From Bryoerythrophyllum caledonicum (lineage: Eukaryota > Streptophyta > Bryopsida > Pottiales > Pottiaceae): a DNA stretch of 64,000 nucleotides. Made by a program: the position numbers and the translations under genes. The notes beneath the pieces are model-generated. The model saw only the letters and a program-made list of their open reading frames with translations, did no database searches and had not been told where the DNA came from. Position 1 is the stretch's first letter. The number at the start of each line of letters is the position of its first letter. Positions 10,346-22,689 of the stretch are shown here, one piece after another. The DNA lies in NCBI GenBank assembly GCA_963971425.1, contig OZ020519.1, positions 17,004,028 through 17,068,027 on the forward strand, read 5' to 3'.

Positions 10346-10668
10346 CGTGTGTCCCGACAATCCCAGAGGGTCTTTGGAAGTCGTTGGACACATAACTAAG
10401 TTCTAGTTGTTGTTGATGTATGGGTACAAGATCTTGGGATCCCTCGATTTATCCTTAGGTGATGTGCTCATCACTAAATACACGCTACAAAATAAATGCA
10501 GTCAGCTGGTCTCCCGGAAGTCTAGTCATTTCATCATGTTCTGATGTGTGTGGTACAATATTCTTCCCTCTACTCCTCTAACTTCTCATTCTGCTTTGCT
10601 TGAATTTGTAGGATTTGGCGGATAAGGAATTCCTCCTTTTAGAGATCTAGAGGTATCCTTTAGTAAGA

Positions 10669-12925
10669 TTGAGAATGGCATCCTTCTATGAGTTTGAAGC
10701 TGGTGCAATGATACCATTTGGTGATGGAACACAAGTAAGAGGTGAGTCACAAGAGTTCAGTGTTGAATCCAAACCATTTGTCAATGGTGACTGGGTTTGC
10801 TTGATTGTTCTTGGCTACAATGAAGTTGGAGCATGGATTGTTATGGAGGTTTGTCCCCAGGGCCAGTGGCTCGGTGTATCCATACCTGTCAAGCCTTGGG
10901 TGTACATCTTAGTGAAGTCTCGGTCTATCAACATAGAGTGTCAGGATCTATAGTGCTTCCTTAGTCTGCCAAAGGGGTATGAGAACATTGAAGGATGTTC
11001 AAGAGCAAATTGTCTTGTGGAGAGCGATCGATGTGGTCCGAACATCAAAGGATCCCACGATGGACACATTCCCTTATGTACGTCAGGAGGCCTGGTTTGG
11101 ACTTGATGTGCTGCTGAAGGACGCTTGTGGCATGCTTGTTTCTTCGGGTCGCATAATTTGCTGGAGTCCGAATGATCATTTTCAAGATGGAACACTTGGA
11201 GTAGGCTTTGTAGTTGTGAAAGTTCTGGATGATTTTTTGGGAAAGAGAGAAGTCATTATGTCTCACGAGAGGTGGCCTTTGTCCGAGTTTTGGTTTCCCA
11301 ATGGCCGTTCTTTGAAGGAGATAGTGGATCATTTTCTTACCATTCCCGATATTGCTGACTTGCTCGCTTATCTCAATGGTAGAATGAAAGCGCCATACCG
11401 CTTTGTAGTTTGTAAGTCAAGTCTTGATATGAAGGAATCACTATACACCCGCAAAATTGCTAACAAGGAGATTAGGAAAGTCAATTCCAAGAAGTGCTGC
11501 AGTCGTTTGTGTTGCCAGCATTTTAACCAGTGCCACACACTACTTGTGAGGTAGAAATACTACTTGAAGTCATTTGAGGACCGCCACAAATATGGAATTT
11601 CAATGGGGGGATCAACTTCACGAATTGGGCGGGGATCGGAAGCGGAAATTCGTCACGCTACAAGGAGCGGAAGTTTGTAGCACGGCATGGTACATAATTC
11701 ATGGCATCTCCAAATCCACTTACCACAATTACATCGAGAAGGACAACAACGGCGTTGTTTCAGGGATGCACGGAAATAGCGGTGTTAAGCGCCTCAGGAT
11801 TTGGACGGTTCAGGTCATAGGGACTATGAAAGCCATTATAGACAAGAACGCAGATCAAATTCCCCACCAAATGCGCGGCATCGGGAACGGGCGAGTGGAT
11901 ACTCTGAAGTTTCTTTCGGCGGGAAGAAATTAGAAACGCGTCCAAGCAAATGCCAATGAGGTAGAGCCCCTTTTTTCCCATCATCCCTGTTCCTGATCTT
12001 CATATCTTCTGATGGGATTGTAGATCGTGGGATCTCACGATCTATCTTCTTGAACATTGCTTGTGATGTTTGTTGTTCCTTCCCTTCTACTTATACCAAT
12101 GCTTATGCGTCATATTTCATTGATGTGCAGTTGAATGCAGACTATGGTCTACCTCTTGTCAGCAAGTCGACTATTAGCAGAATCAAGAAGGAGCACTTCA
12201 ACAATGTTCACATTAAGTCTGTTGGAAGTTCATTTGCAAAGTGTAGCCTCTACGACCAGCTTTAGCAGTTCCTGTTGAAGTTGCCGAAGGGGAGCCCAAA
12301 GTACATTAAGTTCATGAAGCAGCGGATTCAACATCTGAATCACCAGGCTTCCTGTCGTCGCTTGTATGCATCTTGGCGTGAGGAATCCAAACAAAATCCT
12401 TGGGACATACTATGTATAATTCACGACAAGATGGATACATCCAAGACGGCTTTGCCCAGAATGCGTGTTACAACCAAGGCCGTAGCCGGTTTGGGGCAGC
12501 TTCCAATGAGCGTTACTGGAATGGTAGCACATGGTCATAGTAATAATGCGTATGCCCATTATACTCCATCGTATTGGCCAATGGACTCCAACTTCAACAT
12601 TTTGTCATAGGCGAGATTGTTGCGCCGGCTTGAAGGTCCACCAATTTGAGAGGCAGGCAACCTCTTTCCATATCTGCCGGCTAATTCAATGTTTGAGACG
12701 TTGCTTAGAGGAAAGTTTAGATGTAAAGACTGCCTAACCCTCACTGAACCAAGTTTGCGGGTCGGAAGTAGACCCTTGCCTAAAAATCTATACCTTCAGC
12801 TAGACAACTCTGCCAAGGATAACAAAAACAAATATCTTATGGCGTTCGTGTCCTTGGATCCTTGCTCATTGCACAAGGATTCTTCAAGGAAATTTAGGTG
12901 GGATTCCTGCTAGTTGTGAGCTCCC
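10669..12925 (+). pseudogene. Broken DUF7869-type, transposon-like gene with a retained intron
   Basis: A series of plus-strand segments in different frames reads as one protein: FEAGAMIPFGDGTQV at the start; a middle with CCSRLCCQHFNQCH, a Cys-rich DNA-binding-like motif; FVTLQGAEVCSTAWYIIHGIS; then IIHDKMDTSKTALPRM; and LPKNLYLQLDNSAKDNKNKY. The last matches the Q-x-D-N-x-x-x-x-N-K-N-(R/K)-Y motif of DUF7869-like RNase H-fold proteins, usually followed by a G-H-T-x-E-D-I-D motif. That motif is absent: similarity stops near 12,925 (VGFLLV), where unrelated sequence begins. A well-formed acceptor (GATGTGCAG at about 12,122-12,130) suggests an intron remains, so this is not a processed copy. 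Several frame breaks make it non-functional. The family assignment is from memory of motifs; its transposon nature is an inference. Confidence 0.55.
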
Positions 12926-14205
12926 GATTTAGCACTCGGGACTCATCGTCTTTTTCTGTTTCTTTTATTCGTTTTTTAGTGTATTATTTCCTGCAAAAAG
13001 CCCCAAATTGAGTCTAAGTCGAAATAGAGTTGTGTCATACCAATACGGGGTTTGGTCACAAACAACCTTTTTCCCTTAGAACTCCTCAAAACCCCACTTG
13101 GAACCAGGTTAGAGTCCAGGAATTAGTGGGAAATTAGGTATTTAGCAGTTATTGTCCCAAATGACCCCTAACCTGCGTGCATGTGGCCCAGAATGGCCAA
13201 ATACATCTGAGGGCAGTCCCATGAGGGTCCTAGGTCCAAATCCAGAGATAGATTTCCGTTTCCCCATACTACCGACGAAACTTGGAAACCGTAGTATTCC
13301 GAGTCTGCTAGGTGCTACCTTTTCAAAGAGGCCACACGATGATACCCGAGGCCAACAGATTGTGCTCGTTAATCTGGAACGTGCCCGGGAGTCAAAGGTA
13401 GAACCCCGTTGCCGAGATTCCCTCGTACGGGAAGGATTCCTTGACTAACCCAGGGGTTTGGACTTATCCCTTTTTCAGAGAATGTGCCAAGTGAGGACAT
13501 GAGCTTGCACGTGTCTCCGGGAATTCCCTCGGGAGTTCCCCCAAAAGTTTTGGAAATTTCTGACTTGCAGAGATACCTCTTCCGGACGGTCGACTGCCAA
13601 AATCCACGATGGGAAATTCACGGAAGTTCCCCGAGTGGCGGTAAAATCTCAATAAAATTATGAGTGAGCCCGTAGATGCTCCTGAGGTGCCCCGCAAAAT
13701 TTCGCAGCATTCCGATAGCGAGAAGTATCGGAATCGAAGGTCTTCCTCCAAATTTAACAATGTGGCGGGTCCCCCGTGGCGTTGACCGGCATTTCCGAGG
13801 CATACGAAGGCGAAACGGAGCAAGTAAGGAGTCTATTTATACTAATTTGGACCTTCTCAACAACCCAGGCTGGTCCTTTTCCCCAAACTTGATGATCTTC
13901 AAAAGTTACAAATTTCCAGTTTTGGCTGCTTAAGTTTAGGCTAGCCCTCGTTGGGTTTTTCGCGATGGAAACGGGGAGGGGGGTCTCCAAGGCTAAAAAT
14001 GGCATTTTGAGGCCATTCCCGCAATCCGTTTGCCATTTGGAGTTAATCTCCAAAAGTTACAGCTGGTCCAGCAGAGAATTGGCGTTCTAGCAAATATGTA
14101 GATTCCAACTTTCAAAAGGGTAGAACTTAGGAGTTATCTAGGATTTGGAGGGTGGAGGTCCCCTTGGAAACCTATAAAAGGGGCCCACCTTCTCTCACTT
14201 CTTAT

Positions 14206-14405
14206 CTTTTTGCCACTTTCGGGCCCACCATAGCTCATAGTGGACACCTTGCTCTTCCCCACGTGTTTATCACGTGTGTTGAAGAGCCTCTTATCTTTTT
14301 GCCACTCTCAGGCTCACCATAGCTCATTGTGGACATCCTTGGCTTGTTGTTAGCCCACACTCTTGCATTTTGCCCTCCCCCACGTGTATTTACACGTGTT
14401 TTGAG
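14206..14405 (+). repeat. About 90-bp duplication carrying paired CACGTG motifs
   Basis: Each copy contains TCTTATCTTTTTGCCACT, CACCATAGCTCAT, GTGGACA and a hairpin with two G-boxes: CACGTGTTTATCACGTG (14260-14276) and CACGTGTATTTACACGTG (14381-14398, a perfect inverted repeat around ATTT). It is a possible bZIP/bHLH-responsive block in a retroelement promoter. Confidence 0.55.
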
Positions 14406-14524
14406 AGACCTCTCTTGTAGAGATCACTTGGCATTGAGGCCAAGGCACCTTGTGGTGTTATCTTCCTTGCTATTTCACCTCCCGGGCTTGAGCCCCTTGA
14501 GTATTGGAAGTTTTCTTGGAGTTT

Positions 14525-14644
14525 TGAGTTGTTGCTTTGAGTTACTAACTTGTTGTGGAAATATTGAGTTGTTGCTTTGAGTTACTAACTTGTTGTAGAA
14601 ATATTGAGTTGTTGCCTCGAGTTACTAACTTGTTTTTGGAGGTT
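14525..14644 (+). repeat. 40-bp tandem repeat, three copies
   Basis: The unit TGAGTTGTTGCTTTGAGTTA followed by CTAACTTGTTGTGGAAATAT is repeated at 14525, 14565 and 14605, with the third copy diverging at its end. Confidence 0.75.
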
Positions 14645-15434
14645 GTTTGAGAGTTGGTGAGGGTTGTGAGTCTTGTACTAACCCTCAAGCCCCCCTCTAC
14701 CGTACCTTGGCAATGCCGCTTTGGAGGGCCTTGAGTGCTTGTCATGGAGGGTCTACTAACCCTTGCTTTGCCTTTGGCTTTGTTATTTGGTGGTTGTCAA
14801 GTCATCTTGGTGTTTTCTTTATTTGGTTGAGGTCTTTGAGGCCTACTAACCCATGTCATTGAGTCCTACGGTTACCTTTTGTAGTCCTTGTCCACTAACC
14901 GTGCTTCTCCTTTATTTCGTGCGTAATAGTGGTAACCACTTAGATGGCAAAGCTTTGACTTCGTGAGTCCTAGAAGGTGGTTAAAAAATAGTCCTACGGC
15001 GAAGCTTCGCCCCTGTGAGTCCTAGAGTGGGTTAAAAATCCACTCGTACGGCAAAGCTTCGACCTCTTTGGGGACCACTTGCCAAAGTCTAGTTTCGAGA
15101 AACGGCCCAAAGTCTAGCGTCCAAAATTAGGCACCAAGTCAACCTCGGTCCTCAAGTCCTCCACCTATCATCTTTGTTTACCATAGACTAGAGTCCCAAA
15201 TACCGTCCCCCCAAAAAATAGAAAGAACTAGCCCAGCTGCCCCAGCGAGTTCAGCAGCCCTTAGGCCCTGGTCTGTGGCCATGAGCTTGTGCTCGGTCTA
15301 TGGCCGTGAGCTGGTGCCCTGGCCCGCGCCGCCGGTCTAGCCGCGAGGGTATTGGGGGGTCCACGAGGATATCGGGGGTCTGTGAGGGTATCGGAGGATC
15401 TGCGTGGACATCGGGGCTTGGCCGCAACCCAGAA

Positions 15435-15597
15435 TCGGGCTGAGAGAAGGGAAATCCAGAGTCGGATTGAGAGTAGGGAAATCCAAAGTCGGGCTAAGAG
15501 AAGGAAAACCCAGAGTCGGACTGAGAGTAGGGAAATCCAAAGTCGGGCCGAGAGAAGGGAAACCCAGAGTTCGGGTTGTGAGTAAAGAAAAGCCTAG
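15435..15597. repeat. 27-bp minisatellite, about six copies
   Basis: TCGG motifs recur at 15435, 15462, 15489, 15516 and 15543 (exactly 27 bp apart), with a last copy at 15571. The unit is roughly TCGGGCTGAGAGAAGGGAAA plus TCCAAAG, and alternate units differ in a GAGAA/GAGTA position, which hints at a 54-bp higher-order unit. A 27-bp period keeps frame on both strands (minus reads L-x-P-T-L-x-F-P-x), but no gene context supports translation. A separate 28-bp duplication (CAAGAGCATCCTACCACTAG) lies at 15645-15700. Confidence 0.78.
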
Positions 15598-15700
15598 TTC
15601 GGGCTGGGGGTCCAAAGCAAGGGGGGTCAAGGTCCAGAGGAGAGCACAAGAGCATCCTACCACTAGTCGAGTACAAGAGCATCCTACCACTAGTCGAGTC

Positions 15701-17060
15701 TCCTAGTTCGGCAAGAAAAGGAGAAGAGTCACAACCTACCACCATCACTCTCTCTCCAACTACAATTCTCACGCACCCCCCATTCAAATGAAGATGGGAG
15801 GGAAGGTTGGGTTTAATTTAGGAGGATGAAGGGATAGGATTAGCGTCAGAGAAATTTAGGACGACCAATCGGAAAGGGTAGAAATTAAGCGTGGGAAAAG
15901 ATCACGTATAAGGATTAATTAGAAAGAGTTATTAATACAAACGTGTGGTCAAAAAGTACGTGAAAGGTGGATAGGCCTAGGGGACCGCACGTGTAAGAGG
16001 GTGTAAGAGGATGTAAGAACCCGCACGCCGGGATAGATTTGTTGTTTAAATTTTATCTTGGAAGTCGGAGTTGAACGAAGGAGGTCAAATAGTCCTAGAA
16101 AGAAATTATACCACGAAAAGAAAAGTAAACGAGGGGAAGGAGACTCCAAACAAATCACGTTGTGTTCACATTGGTGCATCGCCACACCAAACAAATTGAG
16201 AAGGGGCCGGGATGAACAACAACAAGGAGTTGGAGATGGCGTGGGAGAACCTACCCTCGGAACTCTACGACGAGGTACGCCGTTAAATACCCTCTTATAC
16301 GCATAGTAGGAAGGAGCCGATTGAGGCCGAGAGCCAGAGTAGAGTAGGGCCTAGGTTAGGTCAAATTAGACACTAGAATTGGATAGCTTATGCTCAGAGG
16401 TTTCTGGAAAGGTAAAATACGCCCCAATCGGAGTTCGTATGCAGAAGTTATAGAAGGATGAAGTTTAGCGTCTCCGTTGAATGAAAAGTTGCTAAGAGCA
16501 TCCAACAAGGATGAAACTTGGGTAGTTAGTAGGGTCCGGAGTGAAGAGACTAGGGTAGAAATTTCAGATTCTATTCAAACCCGGAAGTAGGTTAAAGTAG
16601 CGGATGAAGTTTTAGAGTGCCCCTTGGGGGTCAAACTTCATCCGGCCATAACTTCCTCTAGGAGTGACCCAAACATGTGATCTTTAGGTTTTTAGAAATG
16701 GCATAAAATGCTCTATGACTTAAAAGTGATAGATTAGAAGTGCCAAATCCATAGAATAGAAATTTGGGAAGCAAAGCTAGAGCGGGGTTGTGTGTTAAAG
16801 AACATCCTCTTTTGGTGACGAAACCTTTAGGAGTAGGAGTTTAGAAAAGATCCATTGCTTGGAAGGCTCATTTGGATTGACGCTTAGACACCCATAGGCT
16901 AGAATGGTCACACAATAGAACTTGGCTGTATTCGCGTCCACTCACGAGGGGTGCGTGAGAGAACGCTCACACTAGTCGGAGACACTTGCAAGAACACGGC
17001 CCAGAGAGCGATGCGATGCTCCATCGGCGTGAACAGAGACTGCTTACCTAGGCTCCATGT
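15701..17060. other. Intergenic, retroelement-like sequence without a gene
   Basis: No coding region is supported. Phrases such as CATCCGGCCATAACTTCCTC (about 16,636) resemble degenerate non-coding sequence common in plant LTR elements. A short run GTGTAAGAGG repeats three times near 15,992-16,018. Confidence 0.4.
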
Positions 17061-17084
17061 GCAAAACTCCATGCACAAGTCCGT

Positions 17085-17420
17085 CTAACGAAAGAGAGAA
17101 AGCGGCGGCGAGAGAGAAAGCAACGGCAAGAGAGAGAGAAAGCAGCAGCGCAAGAGAGAGACAACCACGGTGACTCTACAAAACTTTGAAAACTCTACGC
17201 GCTCTTTCCAAAAACTCCAGAAAACTCCAAAAACTCCACGCGCAAGTCTGTCTGGCGAGAGAGAGAAAGTAGTGGCGAGAGAGTAAGCAGCGGTGCGAGA
17301 GTGATAAAGCAGCAACGCAAGAGAGAAAGCAACAACACAAGAGAGAGATAGTAGCGGCAAATTGGAGCGACGTCGCGAGAGAGAAAGCAGATGCCCCCAT
17401 GAGAGAAAGCAATCCTAAAC
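17085..17420 (+). repeat. Purine-rich GAGAGAAAGC(A/G)(A/G)C low-complexity array
   Basis: The motif GAGAGAGAAAGCAGCGGC and variants recur about ten times across 330 bp. A central duplication contains AACTCCAAAAACTCCACGCGCAAGTCTG-like sequence. Apparent proteins in it are low complexity and not credited. A T run (about 19 nt) lies just downstream near 17,516-17,534. Confidence 0.6.
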
Positions 17421-18175
17421 TACAGACGGCTGAGATCTTCCTTCAACGATGTGTCGGTGCAGATCAACGGAGCGAAATTTTCCAATCAATGGCGACAATC
17501 AATGGTGGCTACTAGTTTTTTTTTTTTTTTTTTTCTGTTGTGCAGATCAACAATGCAGTTGCCCGGGATTTACGAATCTGCATCGACGGCAGGGGAGAAG
17601 GTTTAGTATTTCCAAAAGTCAGATTGACAGTGGGAAAAATTCTATATTTTGCAGGGGAAGTAGCCCTAAGGTGTACACCCACTTTTGACTAGATAGTATG
17701 ATCTAAATTAAAGAGAATTGATCCATCTTTTTAGGATTAAAAAAATAAAAATGTGTAGAATGTAATCCTCTTAGAACATAAATTGGATTAGAATTTAGAT
17801 CAAATGTATTATTATTTAATTTTAAAATATAAAACCAAAGATCTCATAGGTTTTTACACATCACCATATATTAGCAAATGTTAAATAGTTGATATTGAAC
17901 CACCTAGATCCTACAAAACATTCAAAAATGTGTATAGATCAATTTAAAAAATCTAATGGCATATATATTGGATTTTATTTTGTAACATCTTTACAAATTT
18001 TTGGAATCATTGTAATTCCTTTATAATTTCTTCTAGCTTAAGTATCCAATTTTGTCATTATGCCCATGATATTGCATGAATATAAAGTAATTTGGTCTTC
18101 ACAAAAGCACTTCAAATTGCAATTAAGGATATGATACTGAATATTTGAAGAAATTACAAAAAAAACTAAAATAAT

Positions 18176-18395
18176 TTTTAAATTTTTAAATTTTTAAACT
18201 TTAAATTTTTTAAAAATAAAATTTAAAAAATTTTAAACTTAAAAATTTTAAACTTTAAATTTTAAAAAAATTTAAATTTTTAAATTTTTAAATTTTTAAA
18301 TTTTTAAATTTTTAAATTTTTAAATTTTTAAATTTTTAAATTTTTAAATTTTTAAATTTTTAAATTTTTAAATTTTTAAATTTTTAAATTTTCTA
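18176..18395. repeat. (TTTTTAAA)n microsatellite
   Basis: An 8-bp unit TTTTTAAA is repeated about 17 times from 18,258 to 18,392, preceded by a degenerate A/T run. It lies in a 2.2-kb AT-rich stretch (17,700-19,900) in which I see no gene. Confidence 0.85.
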
Positions 18396-20197
18396 AATAA
18401 TTTTTCTACAAAAAAAATCTTTTATTATAATTTTAATGCGATTTAGATTGTATGAACAATTTTGATTATTTCTACCTCACATTTAAAATACGGCAAAGTA
18501 TTTAAAATTCTATTCACATTGATTTCAAAGCACTTGCTTTGATTTAAAGTACAATTTATCTTTACTCCCTAATTAGGAGATTGTTGTTTCATTGAAGGTT
18601 CTTATAATCCTAATTTTTGGTGTTATTTTTTGAAACTTTTTTCAAGATAGAAAAACACTTTAGTTTCTAGGAATATAATTTTTCATTCAATTGATTCCTA
18701 GAACAAAAATTATGCCACTCTAAGCACAAAAACTTGAAATAAAAATTTGTTTCTCATAAATTATATATTTGTTTACATAAACAATTTGAATTCATTCCAT
18801 TTTGACTAATGTTTTGAAGTTTTAGAACATATTATTCTTTTGTCAATCATAGGAAAAATTACATATTGGATTTGTTTCTGAATTCATTCTTCATAATTTT
18901 AAAAAAAATTCTACAAAGTTTAGTTTGCTTGGTAGAACGTTCTTGTTGTTGGGATTAATATGTTTCAATTCCATCTAAGAGCTGTTAACAATTTATTTTT
19001 TCTTCTATTTTGTATCTATTTCTACTTAATATCTTTTTATAGAATGAAAATTAGGTATGTATTCGTTTATTTTTTTCTAGACTCTCAACTCATTTTTTCA
19101 CCACAAAAATTATAAAATCAACAAATATAGAAAAAAAAATTTAAGTCAAGAAGATTCAAAGTCAAATAATCTAGTCCCCAAAGGTGCAAAAAAACTCTAT
19201 TTTCTTCACTTTAGATACAAGTATCTTGCAATGATCTTTGTAGTCAAAGTTTCTAAAGTTTTTTTCATACACTTTTATACCAATCTAATACAAGGTCATA
19301 TTGGTAGATATGCAAAAGTAAAAACAATTTTCAAAACTTTCTTATTCTATATTTTACAAAACGTTTTTTTAATTGTTGATTGAAGATGAACAACAATTAC
19401 ACAATGGTTGCGCAAGTAATGCTCTCTTTACAAATACCGGTATCTAATGTGAATGGCCCATAGTGCAACGGTCATAGTTGGATGATTGTGATTTGAGTGG
19501 GTGACATATAATTGTTTTAATCAATTTAGTCAATAGAAAGATGTTCCTTACAAAATCGAGTGCTCAGTGACAAATACAAAGATATTGAAATTGGGGCATG
19601 TTCTCAAAGATGTATTGATTCCCCTTTGATCTAAAATAGCTTCTACATGTAATATAGAAATCTCATTTTTTGGACTACTATTAAGTTTTCATAACATTCT
19701 TTACTAATAGTGCAAAGGAAAAATCATCCAATTATAAGCATACTCTCAAGAGTGAGACCTAAACAATCCAAAGAATAAGTAGATACGTCGTAAACAATGT
19801 TCAAAATGTGGGTATAAGAATTAAGGTATGCTTTCAAGAAAAATCCACCAAGCCAAGTTTGTCTTTTATGCTTAATGCATATTATATTCAAACATCATTC
19901 AACATGGAATTCGCTAAATATGCACTTGGCAATTTTACTTCACTCCTTCGCTGCATATGGTTCACTCATCCAAATCAATGTAACAATGTTTTTTTTTTGG
20001 GAGTGCGGAAATATAGGACATTGTTAACCACATACATAAAAGCCATTGTTTAATTTAAGGTAAGACACAAAAACACTTTCTTCAATTGTTTTACATTATA
20101 TAATTGCATGCAAAAAAAATTACAACTTTGATCTATTCTTCCTAAAACTAAGATAAATCCACAATCAGGAACTAAACATCGCTAGGAACTGTCTTAT

Positions 20198-20201
20198 AAA
20201 C

Positions 20202-20241
<40 letters not shown>

Positions 20242-20247
20242 GTATAC

Positions 20248-20295
<48 letters not shown>

Positions 20296-20312
20296 GTATA
20301 TATATATATGCA
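20198..20312. repeat. (TA)n microsatellite with GTATAC interruptions
   Basis: Runs of TA are interrupted by GTATA about every 20-25 bp. The right-arm counterpart (about 35,438-35,520) is shorter and is interrupted by GTTTATA instead, the main difference between the arms. Confidence 0.9.
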
Positions 20313-20739
20313 TACCTTCTCGTCTACATACCATATTCTATATCCATCTAAATACTATTCTCTTCTCTATTATTCTATGTCTCACCCTCCAATAACACAC
20401 CCGGCTATATTTCTGCCATTATAATGCCACAACCCACATGCTCCTTAGTCTCCCCAATAGCACCACCCGATGATCCGCATACACTTCGAACGATGCCGAC
20501 GCTTTGAACCGTTGACTTGATGGCGCCCTCGCAACACGAAGAACACACTCTAAATTGAAAAGGAATGGCCTTCATCCAATGTCGTGCCTCTCACACAACT
20601 TGGCTAATCTGTTGAGGGACTACCCTTGACCCCTAAATTACCAAGATTAACCTTGAAGGACCGGGCATGTTCCTCTTGTGTCAATCTTTAGCATTCTCTT
20701 TCAAAAAAAATATTGTAGATGGACATTACTAAAAGCTTT

Positions 20740-21560
20740 GTGTGAGTCCAAGTTTTTCCCCAATCCGACATTTAATGAAAAAGTTATACGGTTTTGAAGT
20801 TCAAATGGGGAGAGCGGGCCCGTCGGGCAACTCCAAAAACTTTTGCTAAGACACTCTATTGAAGGTGATATTTTCAACAACGACAAATAATATTATTCCC
20901 TTTCATATTGTCAAGAAAAATCTCTTGTCTTTAGTGAGAAATAGCATATGAATCCAAGTCATACATTTTCACACATTGTCGCACATTGTCGGGCTAAGTA
21001 CCAAAAAATCTTCTTCTCTTCCACATAAAACTTAGTGATCTTCATATTTTTACATTTTTATTTTCCCCACGGCATTGTGTGGTGTGAACCTTTCCATTGA
21101 CCGTTCGGATTCTCATTCTAGAACATATTAGGTTCACAAAAAAATAAAACGTGAATTGATAGTTTTTGAACCTCCACTCCTTGCACAATTTTTTTGAAAA
21201 TGCTACAACTCTCCCCAACCTCTAAAATTTTGTGAACAAGGAGTTGATTGCATGTTCAACATGATTGTAATAGATTAACATATTTTGTAGTGCAAAAAAA
21301 CAACAAGAAGTGATGTCAAAGTCAGCTGATCCTCTCAAAGCAATAAAGAAAATGACATCTTCCTACATTTCAAACGCTATAATCTTCCGATCCGTACGGT
21401 CAAAAAATGTGAAATTTTGCAGGCATGTTAATGACTCAGTCGTGTTCAAGATCCTACGGTCAAAACTCGAAAAAAAGACCCGGAGTTTCTCCTTTACACC
21501 CTACAACAGAATCTACATTTTTAAGGCGGGTTTGGTGCGAATTTGTCAAGAAACTCTAGG
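20740..21560 (+). repeat. Dispersed repeat family, copy 1 (inside left arm)
   Basis: Shares long ordered similarity with 23,195-24,115: GGGCAACTCCAAAAACTTT, CTTTCATATTGTCAA, ATTCTTGTCTTTAGTG-like, CACACATTGTC, AAAACGTGAATTG, TTTTTGAACCTCC, and an end of the type GGTG(C/T)GAA. Identity is roughly three quarters by eye. It contains no recognisable coding sequence. Confidence 0.65.
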
Positions 21561-21590
21561 TGTTAAGAAAAATCAATGCAACAAAGGGAA

Positions 21591-21729
21591 GGGGTCGAGG
21601 CCCTCGACCTCTCTTGCCATGCAACAAAGAGGAGGGGTCGAGGCCTCGACCCCTCTTGCCATACAACACAAGGCCATACAACACAAGGCCATACAACAAA
21701 CACAAGGGAGGGGTCGAGGCCTCGACCCC
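21591..21729. repeat. Cluster of 20-bp perfect palindromes GGGGTCGAGGCCTCGACCCC
   Basis: The perfect palindrome occurs at 21634-21653 and 21710-21729, 76 bp apart, with an imperfect copy at about 21591-21612. Between them is a tandem ACACAAGGCCATACA. The right arm has the mirrored cluster (about 34,020-34,159). GC content is far above the surroundings. The palindromes would form strong hairpins or serve as sites for a symmetric DNA-binding protein; function unknown. Confidence 0.85.
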
Positions 21730-22689
21730 TCTTCCTCTACGCAAAGGAATTACGCGACAACTTTGAAAGCTCACATACCTTGCACATGTCTTGATCGAAA
21801 AAACCCAAAGATCGCGGGACGCCAATCAACCGCCGCATCGTTTCATCCACCGCTTCAAAAAAAAAAAAAAACGACCTTCAAGTCTATGCGGAAATCCTAT
21901 GAAGCAAAACACTCTTCTACCAAATGAATCCTCGAGGTTAGCTTGGATCCTTATATACTTCCAAATTGAATCCATATAATATTGTTCCAAAATAGAATAA
22001 TATTATAATACTCCAAATTGAATCCATATTTAATATTGTTCACTTTACAAAATCCTATAATCCATTATTTGAATGTTAGACTTATCTAATTCACTTTTAG
22101 AAGGTCGAATTGGATGATAAAAATAGAATCAAGATATTCCATCACGACAACATGTGGGGCCCACACAAAGCTCATATTAACTACTTTTTCCCATAACTTC
22201 GTACCATCATAACTTATACCCGAATGGAATATTTGATGACTTTGGAGCAAAGGTGAAGTATGCTACGGTGGGTCCCACCACATGGATGCTTTGAGGATCA
22301 AAATTCCAACAATGGAAGTATGATCATTGGTGTGTGAAGATCTACCGGATATAAATAGTATGTGGGCCCCACATGGGACCCACCGTACGTATTTATTACA
22401 ATATCTTGAGTTATCTTTCTTATTGCATATATGAGTCCATGCTTGTAGTTATGATTTGGTGGATCCCACCTTGGTCACTGTATCCATATGACTCAAGATG
22501 TCATTATCAAATCTTTTTTTTCTTTTTTTCCTTAAGATGACAGTTTATATTTTCAAATCAGATCCTATCTCATACCTTGTTTTAACTGAAAACTCTTCTT
22601 TTCAATTTTTTGTTACAGTATAGCAGTTAAGTATTTGTTTGACATGAAAATATTACATGTTTTAATGACAATTAGTTTACATATAAGAA

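Larger units (their letters stand above)
12930..15230 (+). mobile_element. LTR-retrotransposon-like non-coding sequence (fossil)
   Basis: This stretch has moderate GC and no supported coding. It includes a TATA box (CCTATAAAAGGG near 14,170) followed by pyrimidine-rich, internally repeated transcribed-looking sequence, which resembles the promoter and leader part of a plant LTR element. No reverse transcriptase, integrase or capsid coding was seen, and matching terminal repeats were not found, so boundaries and family are unresolved. It begins where the DUF7869-like gene is cut off. Confidence 0.3.

Noticed and set aside
15352-15706. Repeat proteins of about 100 residues on both strands
   Set aside because: They are translations of the 27-bp minisatellite, whose period of three codons keeps all frames open.
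17085-17412. Leucine/serine-rich frames on the minus strand
   Set aside because: Products of the GAGAGAAAG low-complexity array.
21310-21927. A 205-residue frame in the left arm, nearly identical on the other arm
   Set aside because: Its conservation is explained by the recent duplication. The sequence is low complexity over the palindromes and homopolymer, has no domain, and overlaps the non-coding dispersed repeat.
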